Of a DNA stretch of 64,000 nucleotides, positions 17,101-23,734 are shown one piece after another. The stretch is taken from the NCBI GenBank assembly GCA_937911265.1, contig CALDRG010000022.1:3922-67921 (forward strand). Direction: 5' to 3'. The notes under the pieces were generated by a model. The model ran no database searches. It was given only the letters and a program-made list of their open reading frames with translations, and was not told the DNA's origin. The DNA is from Thalassarchaeum sp002495735. GTDB lineage: Archaea > Thermoplasmatota > Poseidoniia > Poseidoniales > Thalassarchaeaceae. Position 1 is the stretch's first letter; each line of letters opens with the position of its first letter. Both the position numbers and the translations under genes were made by a program.

Positions 17101-19105
17101 TGGGGCCGTCGTCACGGAACATCGAGCCATTCAGCAGGTGGAGGTCATTGTCGTCGTCGAAATCGCAGTTCTCGTCGATGTCGAGCCAGTCGAGGATTCC
17201 GTCGTTGTCGTCGTCGACGTCTTCCCAGTTGTTGATGCCGTCGCCGTCCCAATCGTTGTTGCCGGTGTACGATTTTCGCATCAGGACGCAGTTCTCGTCC
17301 GAGTTAACCGGGTTGGGATTGGTGAGGCTTGGGCAGTTCCAGTTCTGAACCTCATCGTTGGTCGATAGCATGAATGGATCCTCCTCATTGGGAATGCCGT
17401 CGTCGTCGAGATCGAATGGGATGTCGTCGGGGTTAATCGAAGGGCCGCCGAGGGGGTTGTCGGGCAGTGCAGAACCTCCCATGTCCACATCAAGCCAGTC
17501 CCATACCAAATCGTAGTCCTGGTCTATCGGTCGGTACCTGTCATCATCGAGATCCCGATCGTAGTCCAGCTCGCAATCGATGCCGGGTATCTCTATCACG
17601 GTGTATGGCACCGGATAGTCCCCCACACCGTCGCCATTAGTGTCGACCTGATAGCATGTATCTGGAATCCCATCGTTGTCGTCGTCGACATCGTACATGT
17701 CCATCAAGCCGTCGTTGTCGTCATCGGTGTCGGCAGAGTCGGGAGTGCCATCGTTGTCGTTGTCGGGATCGATGAAGTTGGGAATTCCATCGCCATCCAG
17801 ATCGCCATCGATAATTGTGTCGAAAGTCTGGTTCCTAGGATGCCAAAGGGCCTCGCGCTGCACGTAATCGACACCTCCTACGAAACTAGAGTAGGTGTTG
17901 GTAGTAGTTCCCGAGGAGGTTACGGTAACTGTCCCAGTCATTGTCGGGTGAAGCATGCAGGAGTAGTTGTAGGTCCCTGCGGTGGTGAAGGTGAAACTCC
18001 ATGAGGCCCCGGATGAAATCATTAAGCTGTCGAAGGCGGGACCGTCGTGGGTGACGGTGTGATCGGTGGTGTCGGTGTTGGTCCAGACCACAGTGTCGCC
18101 GGCATTGATGTTCAGATCGGTGGGCGTATATCCTGTGCTGATGATGTTCACGTTGTGAGTGGTAGCACCTGCTGTCCACTCCTTGGCCCAATCCCATAGT
18201 GGAGCAGTAGAAGTTATATTTCTGGTCATTGTTCTGTCCCAGGGGTGCTCGTCCCAGATGTCCAGCACGCCATCACCATCGTCATCGAGATCGAAGTAGT
18301 CCTGGAAGCCGTCGCCATCAAAATCGCACGGCCACTTAAACTGGTCAATGCGGCCATCGTTGTCATCGTCTTCGTCAAAAGAGTCTGGGCCAGTGCCGTC
18401 GGTGTCATCATCGGTGATACCATCATTGTCGTGATCCATCGGGTTCTGGTCAACTCGGTAGCCGATTCCTACGGGGGTTCCAGTCCAAGGGTGAACTGTA
18501 GCGGGGTCTACAAAGCGGTCAGCGCTGACGTTCCTAGGATCGGCTCCCTGTGAGAAGTCAATAGGTCCCTCGAGGATGCCGTCGTTGTCATCGTCCCAGT
18601 CGAATTCGTCTAGTGTGCCGTCGTTGTCGTGGTCGAAGGGGTCGGTGCCGTAGCATCCGTCAAAGCGCTCGATTAAATCGACAATTCCGTCGTTATCGTC
18701 ATCGAGGTCGTGCAGGTCATCGATACCGTCGTTGTCGTGGTCATCAGTCTGTGTCTCCTCAAGGAAGAAGCCGTAGCCGGCATCGAGGTTGAGGGCTGCC
18801 GGGTTTGACACCTGGCCATAGAACGATGCGGGGTCATGGTACGACGGGTCAGTGAAACTCACTTGGTTGAAGGAGAACTCGGTTGCTGGCTGCCCCTGAC
18901 TATCACCTGACATCGGGCCGGAGGCCTGATTCATCTGCTGGTACGCAGTCCTGTGAGGAACAGCACCCCAGACGGACTCCTCTGGATCTTCATCCTCGAA
19001 GTTTAGCAAGTTGTACATCTGCGAACTCAGCAACATTAGCATCACCACTGCTATCGCGGAGTTTCTCCTCTTTCTGTCACCAATCATTACTTTGTTCTCG
19101 TCCAT
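11114..19105 (-). CDS. giant membrane-anchored surface protein: TSP3-like repeats, cupredoxin, Ig-like region, DUF4129-like tail
   Basis: 2663 residues. A basic N-terminus and a hydrophobic segment at about 15-31 look like a signal anchor. Residues about 115-1290 are dominated by Asp-rich D-x-D-x-D-G repeats (DHDNDGI, DLDDDNDGI, DWDDDNDGILE), as in thrombospondin type 3 calcium-binding repeats. Within them, residues about 312-398 form a blue-copper (cupredoxin) domain: His349 in TDHTV, then Cys383, His386 and Met389 in YNYSCMLHPTM, a complete type 1 copper set with amicyanin spacing. Residues about 1300-2470 are beta-rich with FSVNLTID-type Ig-like strands. A membrane helix lies at about 2478-2498, followed by a roughly 165-residue cytosolic tail resembling DUF4129 (about 2533-2610). 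The outside part is likely a calcium-stiffened stalk or S-layer-associated adhesin or sensor. It lies 142 bases downstream of rlmH. Confidence 0.85.
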   Translation of the reverse strand: MDENKVMIGDRKRRNSAIAVVMLMLLSSQMYNLLNFEDEDPEESVWGAVPHRTAYQQMNQASGPMSGDSQGQPATEFSFNQVSFTDPSYHDPASFYGQVSNPAALNLDAGYGFFLEETQTDDHDNDGIDDLHDLDDDNDGIVDLIERFDGCYGTDPFDHDNDGTLDEFDWDDDNDGILEGPIDFSQGADPRNVSADRFVDPATVHPWTGTPVGIGYRVDQNPMDHDNDGITDDDTDGTGPDSFDEDDDNDGRIDQFKWPCDFDGDGFQDYFDLDDDGDGVLDIWDEHPWDRTMTRNITSTAPLWDWAKEWTAGATTHNVNIISTGYTPTDLNINAGDTVVWTNTDTTDHTVTHDGPAFDSLMISSGASWSFTFTTAGTYNYSCMLHPTMTGTVTVTSSGTTTNTYSSFVGGVDYVQREALWHPRNQTFDTIIDGDLDGDGIPNFIDPDNDNDGTPDSADTDDDNDGLMDMYDVDDDNDGIPDTCYQVDTNGDGVGDYPVPYTVIEIPGIDCELDYDRDLDDDRYRPIDQDYDLVWDWLDVDMGGSALPDNPLGGPSINPDDIPFDLDDDGIPNEEDPFMLSTNDEVQNWNCPSLTNPNPVNSDENCVLMRKSYTGNNDWDGDGINNWEDVDDDNDGILDWLDIDENCDFDDDNDLHLLNGSMFRDDGPNHLDTDIDGDGLPNDLDWDDDNDGLSDYYDPDDGNCGIVDSDQTDPFNSQYYSHSDGDPIDGSDDGDIYSHDVAHFFYWNQTWMFNPFSLDNNFVLDYNGYDNNNGTITNGKVPEMYWYVLMKWSPYNGDNYFDIDLDGDSLVNGIDTDQDGDGLPDWWDQDEGNDGVLDVDDIKMGGTFDDGTCGSSLVWATLQGAVAEHACGLAYAWLYGYPLQSATRTQQTVYTAPYSTRPDYEFDEGAYNGSNSQGQWTCTKNCFWFDFFGNQDVGPSAAVTYNQIKNNRDLWVAYVGVNYGLFQWNSDGNANMFPDEVADLLNNDVDPDDDCGAPIAGNMNPQCMFNDTADLDDDFDGIYDHWDIDDDNDGIWDYFEVDTDDDWDDDASTEPDGSFFIGTNCEDNDDDGTDTDPDGDGWFQAVWDKGVLGQGLLHPKYYDVDNDNDGVPDGEDPDDDNNGLLDIDQELLCFTGEEQSPWDHDDDGILDWADDDWDGDGLVNTLELASATPWITPWDHDNDGLRDDVDLDDDSDGMLDEDEVMLWPTRFGSESTNPWDHDDFGDGSGISNPADPNTGPDARDQDDDADNRTDLDWDHLEEGWTSDNCTNGAESSDWDHDNDCIPDEDDKIPTRISMTVPEVLWLDNRFPAKFNGTVNWLDPIQGVFMPASDLPVQVHIEWSRNGTSAVETVNVLTNQDGDFVVGQFLFPEDIHVGDNTTYVVYAEVTEMFVHDGSTTEPVPVEVRANTTIDYVAWTYFRSDEQPLFVDFKVHYTADWERGIFGNRLSHAPVSFTISGGIFGNSTHPTVFDGYGYGYRADLGGWVSLTFVQTSGSQGVWKQVQWNSTMDNGVGKVPGGYQEIVWDNFSKAHNVIGRYNYTNTSLPIGDYAFVGYSRPDMGAEWPWPFLEGDNTDSFAIRSMHRMYVEADIITPSIRPVYFWDSTQFTGSSFGAWRALFHAPSLANAGIDFADASLGKPYAMQWDGNPGGLTGQAATLRPFLNSNGTHWFISMQNGGDFNVPPCGPVDPLDPDSTVRCEIVPEMFTGEKFRVIGTVWNRTMTAWPHDPMALQIDVDHNGVFAGSQETGFARVPQMVNGEATFDYNWTWYSQYSAGVFGIRADFTNSNYYFTGNQTAVLAPTGAYANVSVIGTTDFQLNNVPRLYRGQNTTIEARLIDNAYQPVRDAPVNFTWSADGTNDLAVTDHNGVFSVNLTIDKQHELGNFTLSYSYPGDPIRQGSSSEIHLWVVSRTLITLQSATSGAMSSGDIWEFSGQITDDNRTPDPTMFDAGQALDGCGDNGGEVLIIFEGTDFEDRTHRQIVEIACPSAGSIHHDITLDPQLLRDDPESFLPDGFGPVNVILRFGENLPHEGCELLDDDMLRTSGAWDPCTQIINSEHFRKVLQFNAQGFYLIGRTNLAVDDQIVYTSEIDQTTGQPIDKPMIVTGQLLDELGGNLSHRAIRVEYQMLNMETGSQVCIPGTTDNDGFFEIICPLSGVEAGQAMVTISYDPYESLDNWRYKPTNITKIFPVFSNSTMLLEEVGPFRTDVDTYTFANGSVFPVLYLKESFHVEALLTQTNGNPIGGKCLNIYLDPLSNTRPIATATTMDGTGEVEWFSGDPEDNPSRRGVEPNGEQLEGFRTVRVAYEPDKELPGGCRAETTPVVNGSYMDIEVLVRSRVDILLKDHWASSVGYQPGDDITGAVTILRDRLDLSVEGETVIFTFQYWNGTGWITGFPPEYAVTNEQGTANFTWPGEGYSGENVPGEIDCAAGGPCVQNGKWRVLVHFQESPFYVEEFLNSTPTIKLGDELVKQQTSFFTARVTVVLLIAVSFALLIGVIMYRNYAERRRIEIIRGILTDSLMSLKASNDYIQTIFNCYKDLVRFFRSRGAMKKVYETTREFEDAISSMLGGIASPEDLDEFFSIFEEARYSDHEIGADQRDRAIATLQSIVNHMTASLGDSMLNRAYSNESGLYGTITKAGEFVDSEGQIRIAGIDEENQNDDFRI
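15235..18760 (-). repeat. tandem Asp-rich (TSP3-like) coding repeats
   Basis: The coding strand repeats degenerate GAC/GAT/AAC/GGC units that encode D-x-D-x-D-G loops; on the plus strand it appears as runs of gtcgtcgttgtc. Period and sequence drift, and a copper domain (about 17910-18170) and several non-repeat stretches interrupt it. These are protein-level repeats of one gene, not a mobile or CRISPR-type array. Confidence 0.8.
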
Positions 19106-19247
19106 CTTTCGACCCCGAAGTGCTCCGTCAAATTCGGCCTGCTTATCAACAGAACCCCTCGCGTGTGCGTGTGCGTATCACCGAAGTACGTTCGGTATCA
19201 CAGTCCGTGCCAGCCCTACTCTGACGTTTCGAGAATTGGAATTGGGG

Positions 19248-19682
19248 TCAGCCCCTGTGATACGGGCTCCCCCCGAGGATGGTGGTGGCTCGGTAGAGTT
19301 GCTCCAGAAGCACTACGGCAGCGAGCTCGTGCTGCAGGGTCAAGGGGCCCAGAGATATCGCCTTGTGGTTCGCTCCAGCATCGCCGAATCCATCAGCGGG
19401 ACCAACCACCAAATGGGTCTCCTCTTGTGACAGTCGCCAGCGCCCGAAAGTCGAGGCGAATGTCTCGCTGTCGTGCATCTCACCACTCTCCTGCAGGAGT
19501 AACACAGACCTGTTTTTTACGCCTCTGAGTACCTCTTCCAAGTAGCCCTGCGCGGTGGTCCTGTCGCTGTGCTCGATAATCCTCACACCCTCGCCTCTCA
19601 GTCTTGCTGAGTAGTCCGAAATCGATGCTCTATGAGAGGTGTTCTTCGATGCGCCGTGGAGGTGCACGACTATGCGGCCCAT
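19248..19682 (-). CDS. rlmH: RlmH-like 23S rRNA pseudouridine methyltransferase (SPOUT)
   Basis: 144 residues from the Met of MGRIVVHLHGASKNTS. The C-terminal half matches RlmH closely: HLVVGPADGFGDA corresponds to the IGGPEG SAM-binding loop, ISLGPLTLQHELAAVVLLEQLYRA matches the knotted C-terminal helix, and it ends SPYHRG like the family NHPYHRE. RlmH methylates N3 of pseudouridine 1915 in helix 69 of large-subunit rRNA in bacteria; archaeal homologues are annotated only as putative. The frame is open 35 codons further upstream, but that would overlap the divergent gene at 19762, and family length favours the start used here. Confidence 0.85.
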   Translation of the reverse strand: MGRIVVHLHGASKNTSHRASISDYSARLRGEGVRIIEHSDRTTAQGYLEEVLRGVKNRSVLLLQESGEMHDSETFASTFGRWRLSQEETHLVVGPADGFGDAGANHKAISLGPLTLQHELAAVVLLEQLYRATTILGGSPYHRG

Positions 19683-19761
19683 GCCACTTCGGGTCCGGTC
19701 TGCGACTTGAGCGGTTCGCAAAGCATCAAGAAAGTCGGCTGTAGCGGAAGTATCGATAGAG

Positions 19762-20085
19762 ATGGGATGGTGGCCGTTCAAGCGCAAGGAGAAGGCTCTC
19801 GCTGAGGAGCCTCACATGCGTGGAGCCAGAATGTGGATTCAGGACCTCAGGGAAACCTGCGAGCGCTGCTACGACGATTATGAGAAAGGTCAGCGTCAAG
19901 TCAGCGCAATGCAGGGCGAGTGGAACGAATCCCGTGACAGGGGAGAGGTAGATTCCTCGCTACTGGATGGACTCGAGCGTAGGGCCTACAAACTGCTCCA
20001 AGCGGATGCAGATACTTGGTTGGAGTGGCTGGACAACGAGGAGTTCTGGAACCCTGGGTGGCGTGAAGAATCCTTGGAGGAGTGA
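19762..20085 (+). CDS. hypothetical small charged protein
   Basis: 107 residues, not recognised. It starts MGWWPFKRKEKALAEEPHMRG, with a Trp/Phe plus Lys/Arg N-terminus that could touch a membrane surface but is too short to span it. The rest is strongly helical and charged (WIQDLRETCERCYDDYEKGQRQVSAMQGEW) with aromatic residues near the end (WLEWLDNEEFWNPGW); helix bundle or coiled coil is likely. It is followed after 4 bases by a multi-span membrane protein, then the cobalamin adenosyltransferase, all on the same strand, so a small operon is probable. Divergent from rlmH, with 79 bases between. Confidence 0.6.
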   Translation: MGWWPFKRKEKALAEEPHMRGARMWIQDLRETCERCYDDYEKGQRQVSAMQGEWNESRDRGEVDSSLLDGLERRAYKLLQADADTWLEWLDNEEFWNPGWREESLEE

Positions 20086-20089
20086 TTCC

Positions 20090-20806
20090 ATGATGTTCTG
20101 GATTGCTTTGTTCGTCGGCATTGGTCTCGTCGTGCTCAACTACTCCCGGCACCAACCTTTCCCTGAGATAGGTGGCAGGTTCGCCCTAGTACTGCTTGTG
20201 ACGGGTGCCATCCTGTGGTTGTCCACCACTGCTCCTAGGGATACCGGTGAGTCGGTGCCGGCGGTGGTAGCCACAGTGGTCGGAGGGGCTGCCGTGGTCA
20301 TAGGGGTGGTTCAGATGTCGATGCTACGAAACGACGTGATAGTTGCGCCCTTCGGAGGCATCCTGCTGTGCATGGGTGCGACCAGTCTGATGGTGGATCG
20401 ATGGTCGGGGATGGGTCAAGTCGAACAGATAGGCTCTTTCTCTGTCGCCTCGCTTCTCGTCATGCTAGTGATATATCTAGCATTCAGAGGTCTCGTGGTC
20501 GGAGTACAGGGAATTTCTTGGTCAAAATCCGGACTTAGGCAAGTCCGACGTGGCCTGATTCACGGTCCTAACGGAGCAGTTGCTCACTTCGAGCGTTCGT
20601 GGGACATGGAGGACCCGTGGATCAATACGATGAGTCATGCCGCGCTCGTTCTGATTCACCGACATGCGGGCGATACCGAGGCTGAGCAAGAGCATGTCGT
20701 CGAGCTTGAGAAGGCTGGCGGGTGGGAGTCAGTGGATCAATCATGGGTTGAAGCGATTGAGGGTGCTCTGGGTCAAATCCAGTCAGTGATGATTCGGGAC
20801 GATTGA
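20090..20806 (+). CDS. multi-span membrane protein with cytosolic helical tail
   Basis: 238 residues from the ATG at 20090, 4 bases after the previous stop. The frame is open far upstream but that part overlaps the preceding gene. About five hydrophobic segments: FWIALFVGIGLVVLNY, FALVLLVTGAILWL, VVATVVGGAAVVIGVV, IVAPFGGILLCMGATSL and VASLLVMLVIYLAFRGLVVGV. The remaining roughly 90 residues are soluble and helical, with MSHAALVLIHRHAGDTEAEQEHVVELEKAGG suggesting a TPR-like hairpin. No enzymatic motif is visible. Function unknown. Confidence 0.65.
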   Translation: MMFWIALFVGIGLVVLNYSRHQPFPEIGGRFALVLLVTGAILWLSTTAPRDTGESVPAVVATVVGGAAVVIGVVQMSMLRNDVIVAPFGGILLCMGATSLMVDRWSGMGQVEQIGSFSVASLLVMLVIYLAFRGLVVGVQGISWSKSGLRQVRRGLIHGPNGAVAHFERSWDMEDPWINTMSHAALVLIHRHAGDTEAEQEHVVELEKAGGWESVDQSWVEAIEGALGQIQSVMIRDD

Positions 20807-20833
20807 TATCACATAGCCGAATCGGCGAACAGC

Positions 20834-21442
20834 ATGGTTAGGATTACTAAGGTCCACACCGGAGCCGGTGACGGTGGCCGAACCCGTCTGTTGGATGGTA
20901 CCGAAGTAGGCAAGGAGCATCCTCGAGTCAGGCTGTACGGGACGATAGACGAAGTCAACTCGCAGGTCGGGGTAGTGAGGATGGAACTCAACCGCATGCC
21001 GAGTATCTCGAATGAGTCCCGGAACTCTGCTGACGCCGCCATGGGTCGGATCCAACAGGAGCTATTCGACGTAGGCGGAGAGTGTTCATGCACGCCAGGG
21101 AAGTTGCCTGAGCAGATGGTTCTCATCGGCTCAGATGCTGGCGACCGCTTGGTCGCCGAGATGGATTCTTGGCTTGAAAATCTAGATCCTCTAGAGTCTT
21201 TCATAATGCCCACTGGTTCACCTCCCGTAGCAACGCTACATGTAGCTAGAACCGTAGCGCGTCGCGCCGAGAGACAGGCCTGTTCTATGCGTGATATAGA
21301 GGGGGATGGTGCAGTTCGCGACGAGGTAATCTCCTACCTAAACAGGCTGTCAGACTGGATGTTTGTGCTCGGAAGATGGATCGCCATAATGACTGGTGAG
21401 GAAGAGGTGCTTTGGACTCCTCTTGGCAAGCGCGAGGAGTAA
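20834..21442 (+). CDS. ATP:cob(I)alamin adenosyltransferase, PduO type
   Basis: 202 residues. Starts VRITKVHTGAGDGGRTRLLDG, with the TGxGDxGxT ATP-binding signature; then RLYGTIDEVNSQVG (DExNS), RTVARRAERQAC (RxxxRRxER) and SYLNRLSDWMFVLGRW (YLNRLSDxxF), covering the five-helix-bundle active site. It transfers the adenosyl group of ATP to cob(I)alamin to make coenzyme B12. The class II ribonucleotide reductase at 37861 needs exactly this cofactor. No cobalamin synthesis or transport genes lie in the window. It sits in a four-gene plus-strand run with small membrane proteins. Confidence 0.95.
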   Translation: MVRITKVHTGAGDGGRTRLLDGTEVGKEHPRVRLYGTIDEVNSQVGVVRMELNRMPSISNESRNSADAAMGRIQQELFDVGGECSCTPGKLPEQMVLIGSDAGDRLVAEMDSWLENLDPLESFIMPTGSPPVATLHVARTVARRAERQACSMRDIEGDGAVRDEVISYLNRLSDWMFVLGRWIAIMTGEEEVLWTPLGKREE

Positions 21443-21446
21443 TCCA

Positions 21447-21638
21447 ATGTCTCTGATCGGAAAATATTTTGATTCTCTTGGAGAGGTAGAGAAAACGGTC
21501 TCAGATTTTTCTTTTGTTCCAAAATCGCTGGCAAAGATAGTAATTTCATTGAAGGTTCTAACTGATTTAGTCGGAGTTCTATTGATATTGGCAATTATTG
21601 TGTCCGTAATTGGATTAGTTGTGAGAATAATACTGTAG
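21447..21638 (+). CDS. small single-span membrane protein
   Basis: 63 residues from the ATG 4 bases after the adenosyltransferase stop. An amphipathic N-terminal half (LIGKYFDSLGEVEKTVSDF) precedes one hydrophobic segment, VLTDLVGVLLILAIIVSVIGLVVRIIL, which makes up the C-terminus. The DNA is visibly more A+T-rich than its neighbours. No family recognised. The tight spacing to the upstream gene and a clean reading frame support a real gene. It ends 3 bases from the convergent Nudix gene. Confidence 0.55.
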   Translation: MSLIGKYFDSLGEVEKTVSDFSFVPKSLAKIVISLKVLTDLVGVLLILAIIVSVIGLVVRIIL

Positions 21639-21641
21639 AAG

Positions 21642-22079
21642 TCAGACTGCCTTGCCCATCTGCTGCAGGTGCTCTCTGGCAGACCGTAGGATATCCTTCT
21701 CCTGCTCGAAAGTCAGTTGTGTCTCGGCTTCATCGAAGTCAAGCCACATGTAGTTAGTGTGCTCGTGAGATATGGTTACATCGAGCTCACTGGTCTCGGC
21801 AATGTACCAGTATACTTGCTTGGGCACCATCCTGCCCTTTCTTCGAAAAGTGTACTGGGTCCGAGTCGCCCAGTGATCGTCAATGCTAATATCGACTATC
21901 CCGGTCTCCTCAGTAAGTTCGCGTGAGGCTGTGATGTGGTGATCGGTCTCACCCTCCTCGACGTGCCCCTTCGGGAAGCTCCAATGGCCCTGCGGGTACT
22001 GCAGTAGGAGTACGCTGTCGTAATTGAGTAGGATGAAGCCACAAGAAGTCTCCATATGGTGCGCATAACGGACATGCAT
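21642..22079 (-). CDS. Nudix hydrolase (Ap4A-hydrolase-like)
   Basis: 145 residues, a single Nudix domain. The Nudix box reads GHVEEGETDHHITASRELTE followed by ETGI (Gx5Ex7REUxEExGU complete, with Leu-Thr in the U positions). The N-terminus (SCGFILLNYDSVLLLQYPQGHWSFPKGHVEEGE) and the later YWYIAETSE strand resemble bis(5'-nucleosyl)-tetraphosphatases that clear diadenosine polyphosphates. The start could be the first Met or the Met at residue 9 (METSCGF). It hydrolyses a nucleoside diphosphate linked to X; the substrate is not certain. Confidence 0.88.
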   Translation of the reverse strand: MHVRYAHHMETSCGFILLNYDSVLLLQYPQGHWSFPKGHVEEGETDHHITASRELTEETGIVDISIDDHWATRTQYTFRRKGRMVPKQVYWYIAETSELDVTISHEHTNYMWLDFDEAETQLTFEQEKDILRSAREHLQQMGKAV

Positions 22080-22149
22080 ATCTCAATTGCCACCGTGAAC
22101 GCTATTCTGAGGCAATGGATTTCTCAAACTCACAGACAGAAAGCACAAT

Positions 22150-23157
22150 GTGGGAGTGGCTGGGGTTGTTGCTGAGATGGTCAGTGAGTCACTGTCTCTG
22201 GATATCCATAGGATTGTCACAGACAGTGACCTCGATGGTGTGGTCACAGGAGCCATTCTGAGGCGTTGGTGGCCTGAAGCCGAGGTTGTTTTTGGCCATC
22301 CGGGGGAGCTACGTGCTGGCCTTCTGGATGATTGTATGGACAGGCATACAGCAGTATGCGACCTGCCACGCCATCCGAAATGTGGGCTGAGTATCGATCA
22401 CCACCAATCCAACGCCCCCACCGAGCATGACGATGATGGTGTGGTTGTGATCTGGAGGCAGGCTCCTTCGGCTGCCCGTATTGCCTACGACCTGCTAGCA
22501 GCCAATACCGACCTCAGTGATCTGACCGATATGCTGGTCTGGGTCGACAAACTGGATGGCGGTGGAATCACCCGTGAAGAGTTCCGCTCCAACCACCCGG
22601 TGGTCTGGTTGGGTCGACTAATTGATGTTGAGTCTGGCTTAGCCCTTCATATCCTCGAAGCCTTGCAGCAGGGCGTTTCTGTTAGTGATATTCTCTCTGA
22701 TTTCAAAGTCGCCCCCGCTCTTGCCGAAAGACAGCGACGGCAGGAAGAGATGGATACTGTGATTTCAGAGAGTATCGAAGTTGTGGACCGTTTGGCGATA
22801 GTGAGGCTTGAGGGTCATGGACTGCGTTCGAATGGCTACCACGTCACCGCTCTGGTGGGAGAAGATTGTGACGCATGCCTAGTTGTCCACGGTGATGTCG
22901 GGGCCTCCTTCGGAGAAGAGGATAGGTATCCTGTATCTGCCTCGTTCTACACCAACTCGTTCCTCCACACAACCGGAGGAATATACGACCTGACTAGGCT
23001 TGCAACCAGATTCGATTCTGATGGCGGAGGTCATGCCAACGCCTGTGGTTGCAGAATACAGGCACTCGAGAGCGGTGCTAGAGTTTCCCGAACAGTGACT
23101 AACGGCGATATCGAAGAGAATCTGGCAGTCTGGCTCGAGATGTGGGCGGAGCGTTGA
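22150..23157 (+). CDS. DHH-family phosphoesterase
   Basis: 335 residues, GTG start (another possible start is the ATG at 22177). DHH motifs are seen in order: IVTDSDLDGVVTGAIL (motif I), AVCDLPRHPKCGLSIDHHQ (motif III with the DHH triad at about residues 79-81), and the DHHA1 motif GGGHANACGCRI near the C-terminus. The arrangement, with DHH and DHHA1 in about 330 residues and no OB fold or CBS domain, is that of NrnA-type nano-RNases and cyclic-dinucleotide phosphodiesterases or of small archaeal RecJ-like exonucleases. The substrate cannot be settled. Its TGA is adjacent to the stop of the convergent gene (palindrome TGATCA). Confidence 0.88.
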   Translation: MGVAGVVAEMVSESLSLDIHRIVTDSDLDGVVTGAILRRWWPEAEVVFGHPGELRAGLLDDCMDRHTAVCDLPRHPKCGLSIDHHQSNAPTEHDDDGVVVIWRQAPSAARIAYDLLAANTDLSDLTDMLVWVDKLDGGGITREEFRSNHPVVWLGRLIDVESGLALHILEALQQGVSVSDILSDFKVAPALAERQRRQEEMDTVISESIEVVDRLAIVRLEGHGLRSNGYHVTALVGEDCDACLVVHGDVGASFGEEDRYPVSASFYTNSFLHTTGGIYDLTRLATRFDSDGGGHANACGCRIQALESGARVSRTVTNGDIEENLAVWLEMWAER

Positions 23158-23682
23158 TCACAGTATCTTGAGTAGGTACAGGAAGCCGAGGAAAGCGTGG
23201 ATTGTCACCAGCATCATCATCACATCGCTGATTCTCCCATGAAATTCCTTGCTGTGAGCGAACGATTTCTTCTGGGACTTCAAGTCGCGTGTCTTGCGAC
23301 CCGCCCTCCACAAGGTAATCATGAACAGAAGTCCGAGTAGCCCGGCCCATCCATGGAAGTGTCCGGGAACGAGGTAGGCTGTCGCTTCGAGGCCTTCGAG
23401 TCTGGCTCTCGCGATGTGCGCTCCAAATGCGAGTGCAATCACACCGATGACCGCTGCCATCATCCTGTCACCGGTTGCTTGGTGAACATCCAAGGCAGCG
23501 GCCCTCTCTGTGCCTCTCAATAGCAGGTTCTGTTGCCTCCAGCGACGCTGTTTGACAAACAACCAGATGAGGGTCAGTGCTGCGATTGGGTGCAGCAGCA
23601 GCACTGCGGTGCTGACGGGGTCCACGAGTTGTGCTGCGGCTGTGTCGCCTTGAGTTCTCTCTATGAACGCCTTGCATAGCAA
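23158..23682 (-). CDS. four-span membrane protein, DUF4079-like, His-rich
   Basis: 174 residues with four hydrophobic segments: VSTAVLLLHPIAALTLIWLF, MMAAVIGVIALAFGAHIA, HFHGWAGLLGLLFMITLW and SDVMMMLVTIHAFLGFLYLL. Histidines recur at segment ends (LLHP, VHQATGD, PGHFHGW, EFHGR, TIHAF), the layout of the cyanobacterial DUF4079 family and similar to b561-type haem proteins. Haem binding or a redox role is inference from those histidines. The start is 52 bases from the start of the divergent PIN-domain gene (16 bases if that gene uses its earliest ATG). Confidence 0.65.
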   Translation of the reverse strand: MLCKAFIERTQGDTAAAQLVDPVSTAVLLLHPIAALTLIWLFVKQRRWRQQNLLLRGTERAAALDVHQATGDRMMAAVIGVIALAFGAHIARARLEGLEATAYLVPGHFHGWAGLLGLLFMITLWRAGRKTRDLKSQKKSFAHSKEFHGRISDVMMMLVTIHAFLGFLYLLKIL

Positions 23683-23734
23683 GACGATGTATTGATGAAT
23701 GGAAGTGCCTGGAGAGAACCCCCGAGGGCGTTCT

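Noticed and set aside
15235..18760. Regular repeats suggestive of a CRISPR array
   Set aside because: Units are short, degenerate and in phase with a coding frame encoding D-x-D-x-D-G loops, with no spacers of even length and no cas genes.
19683..19787. Longer start for rlmH
   Set aside because: It would overlap the divergent gene at 19762 and add 35 residues before the conserved RlmH first strand.
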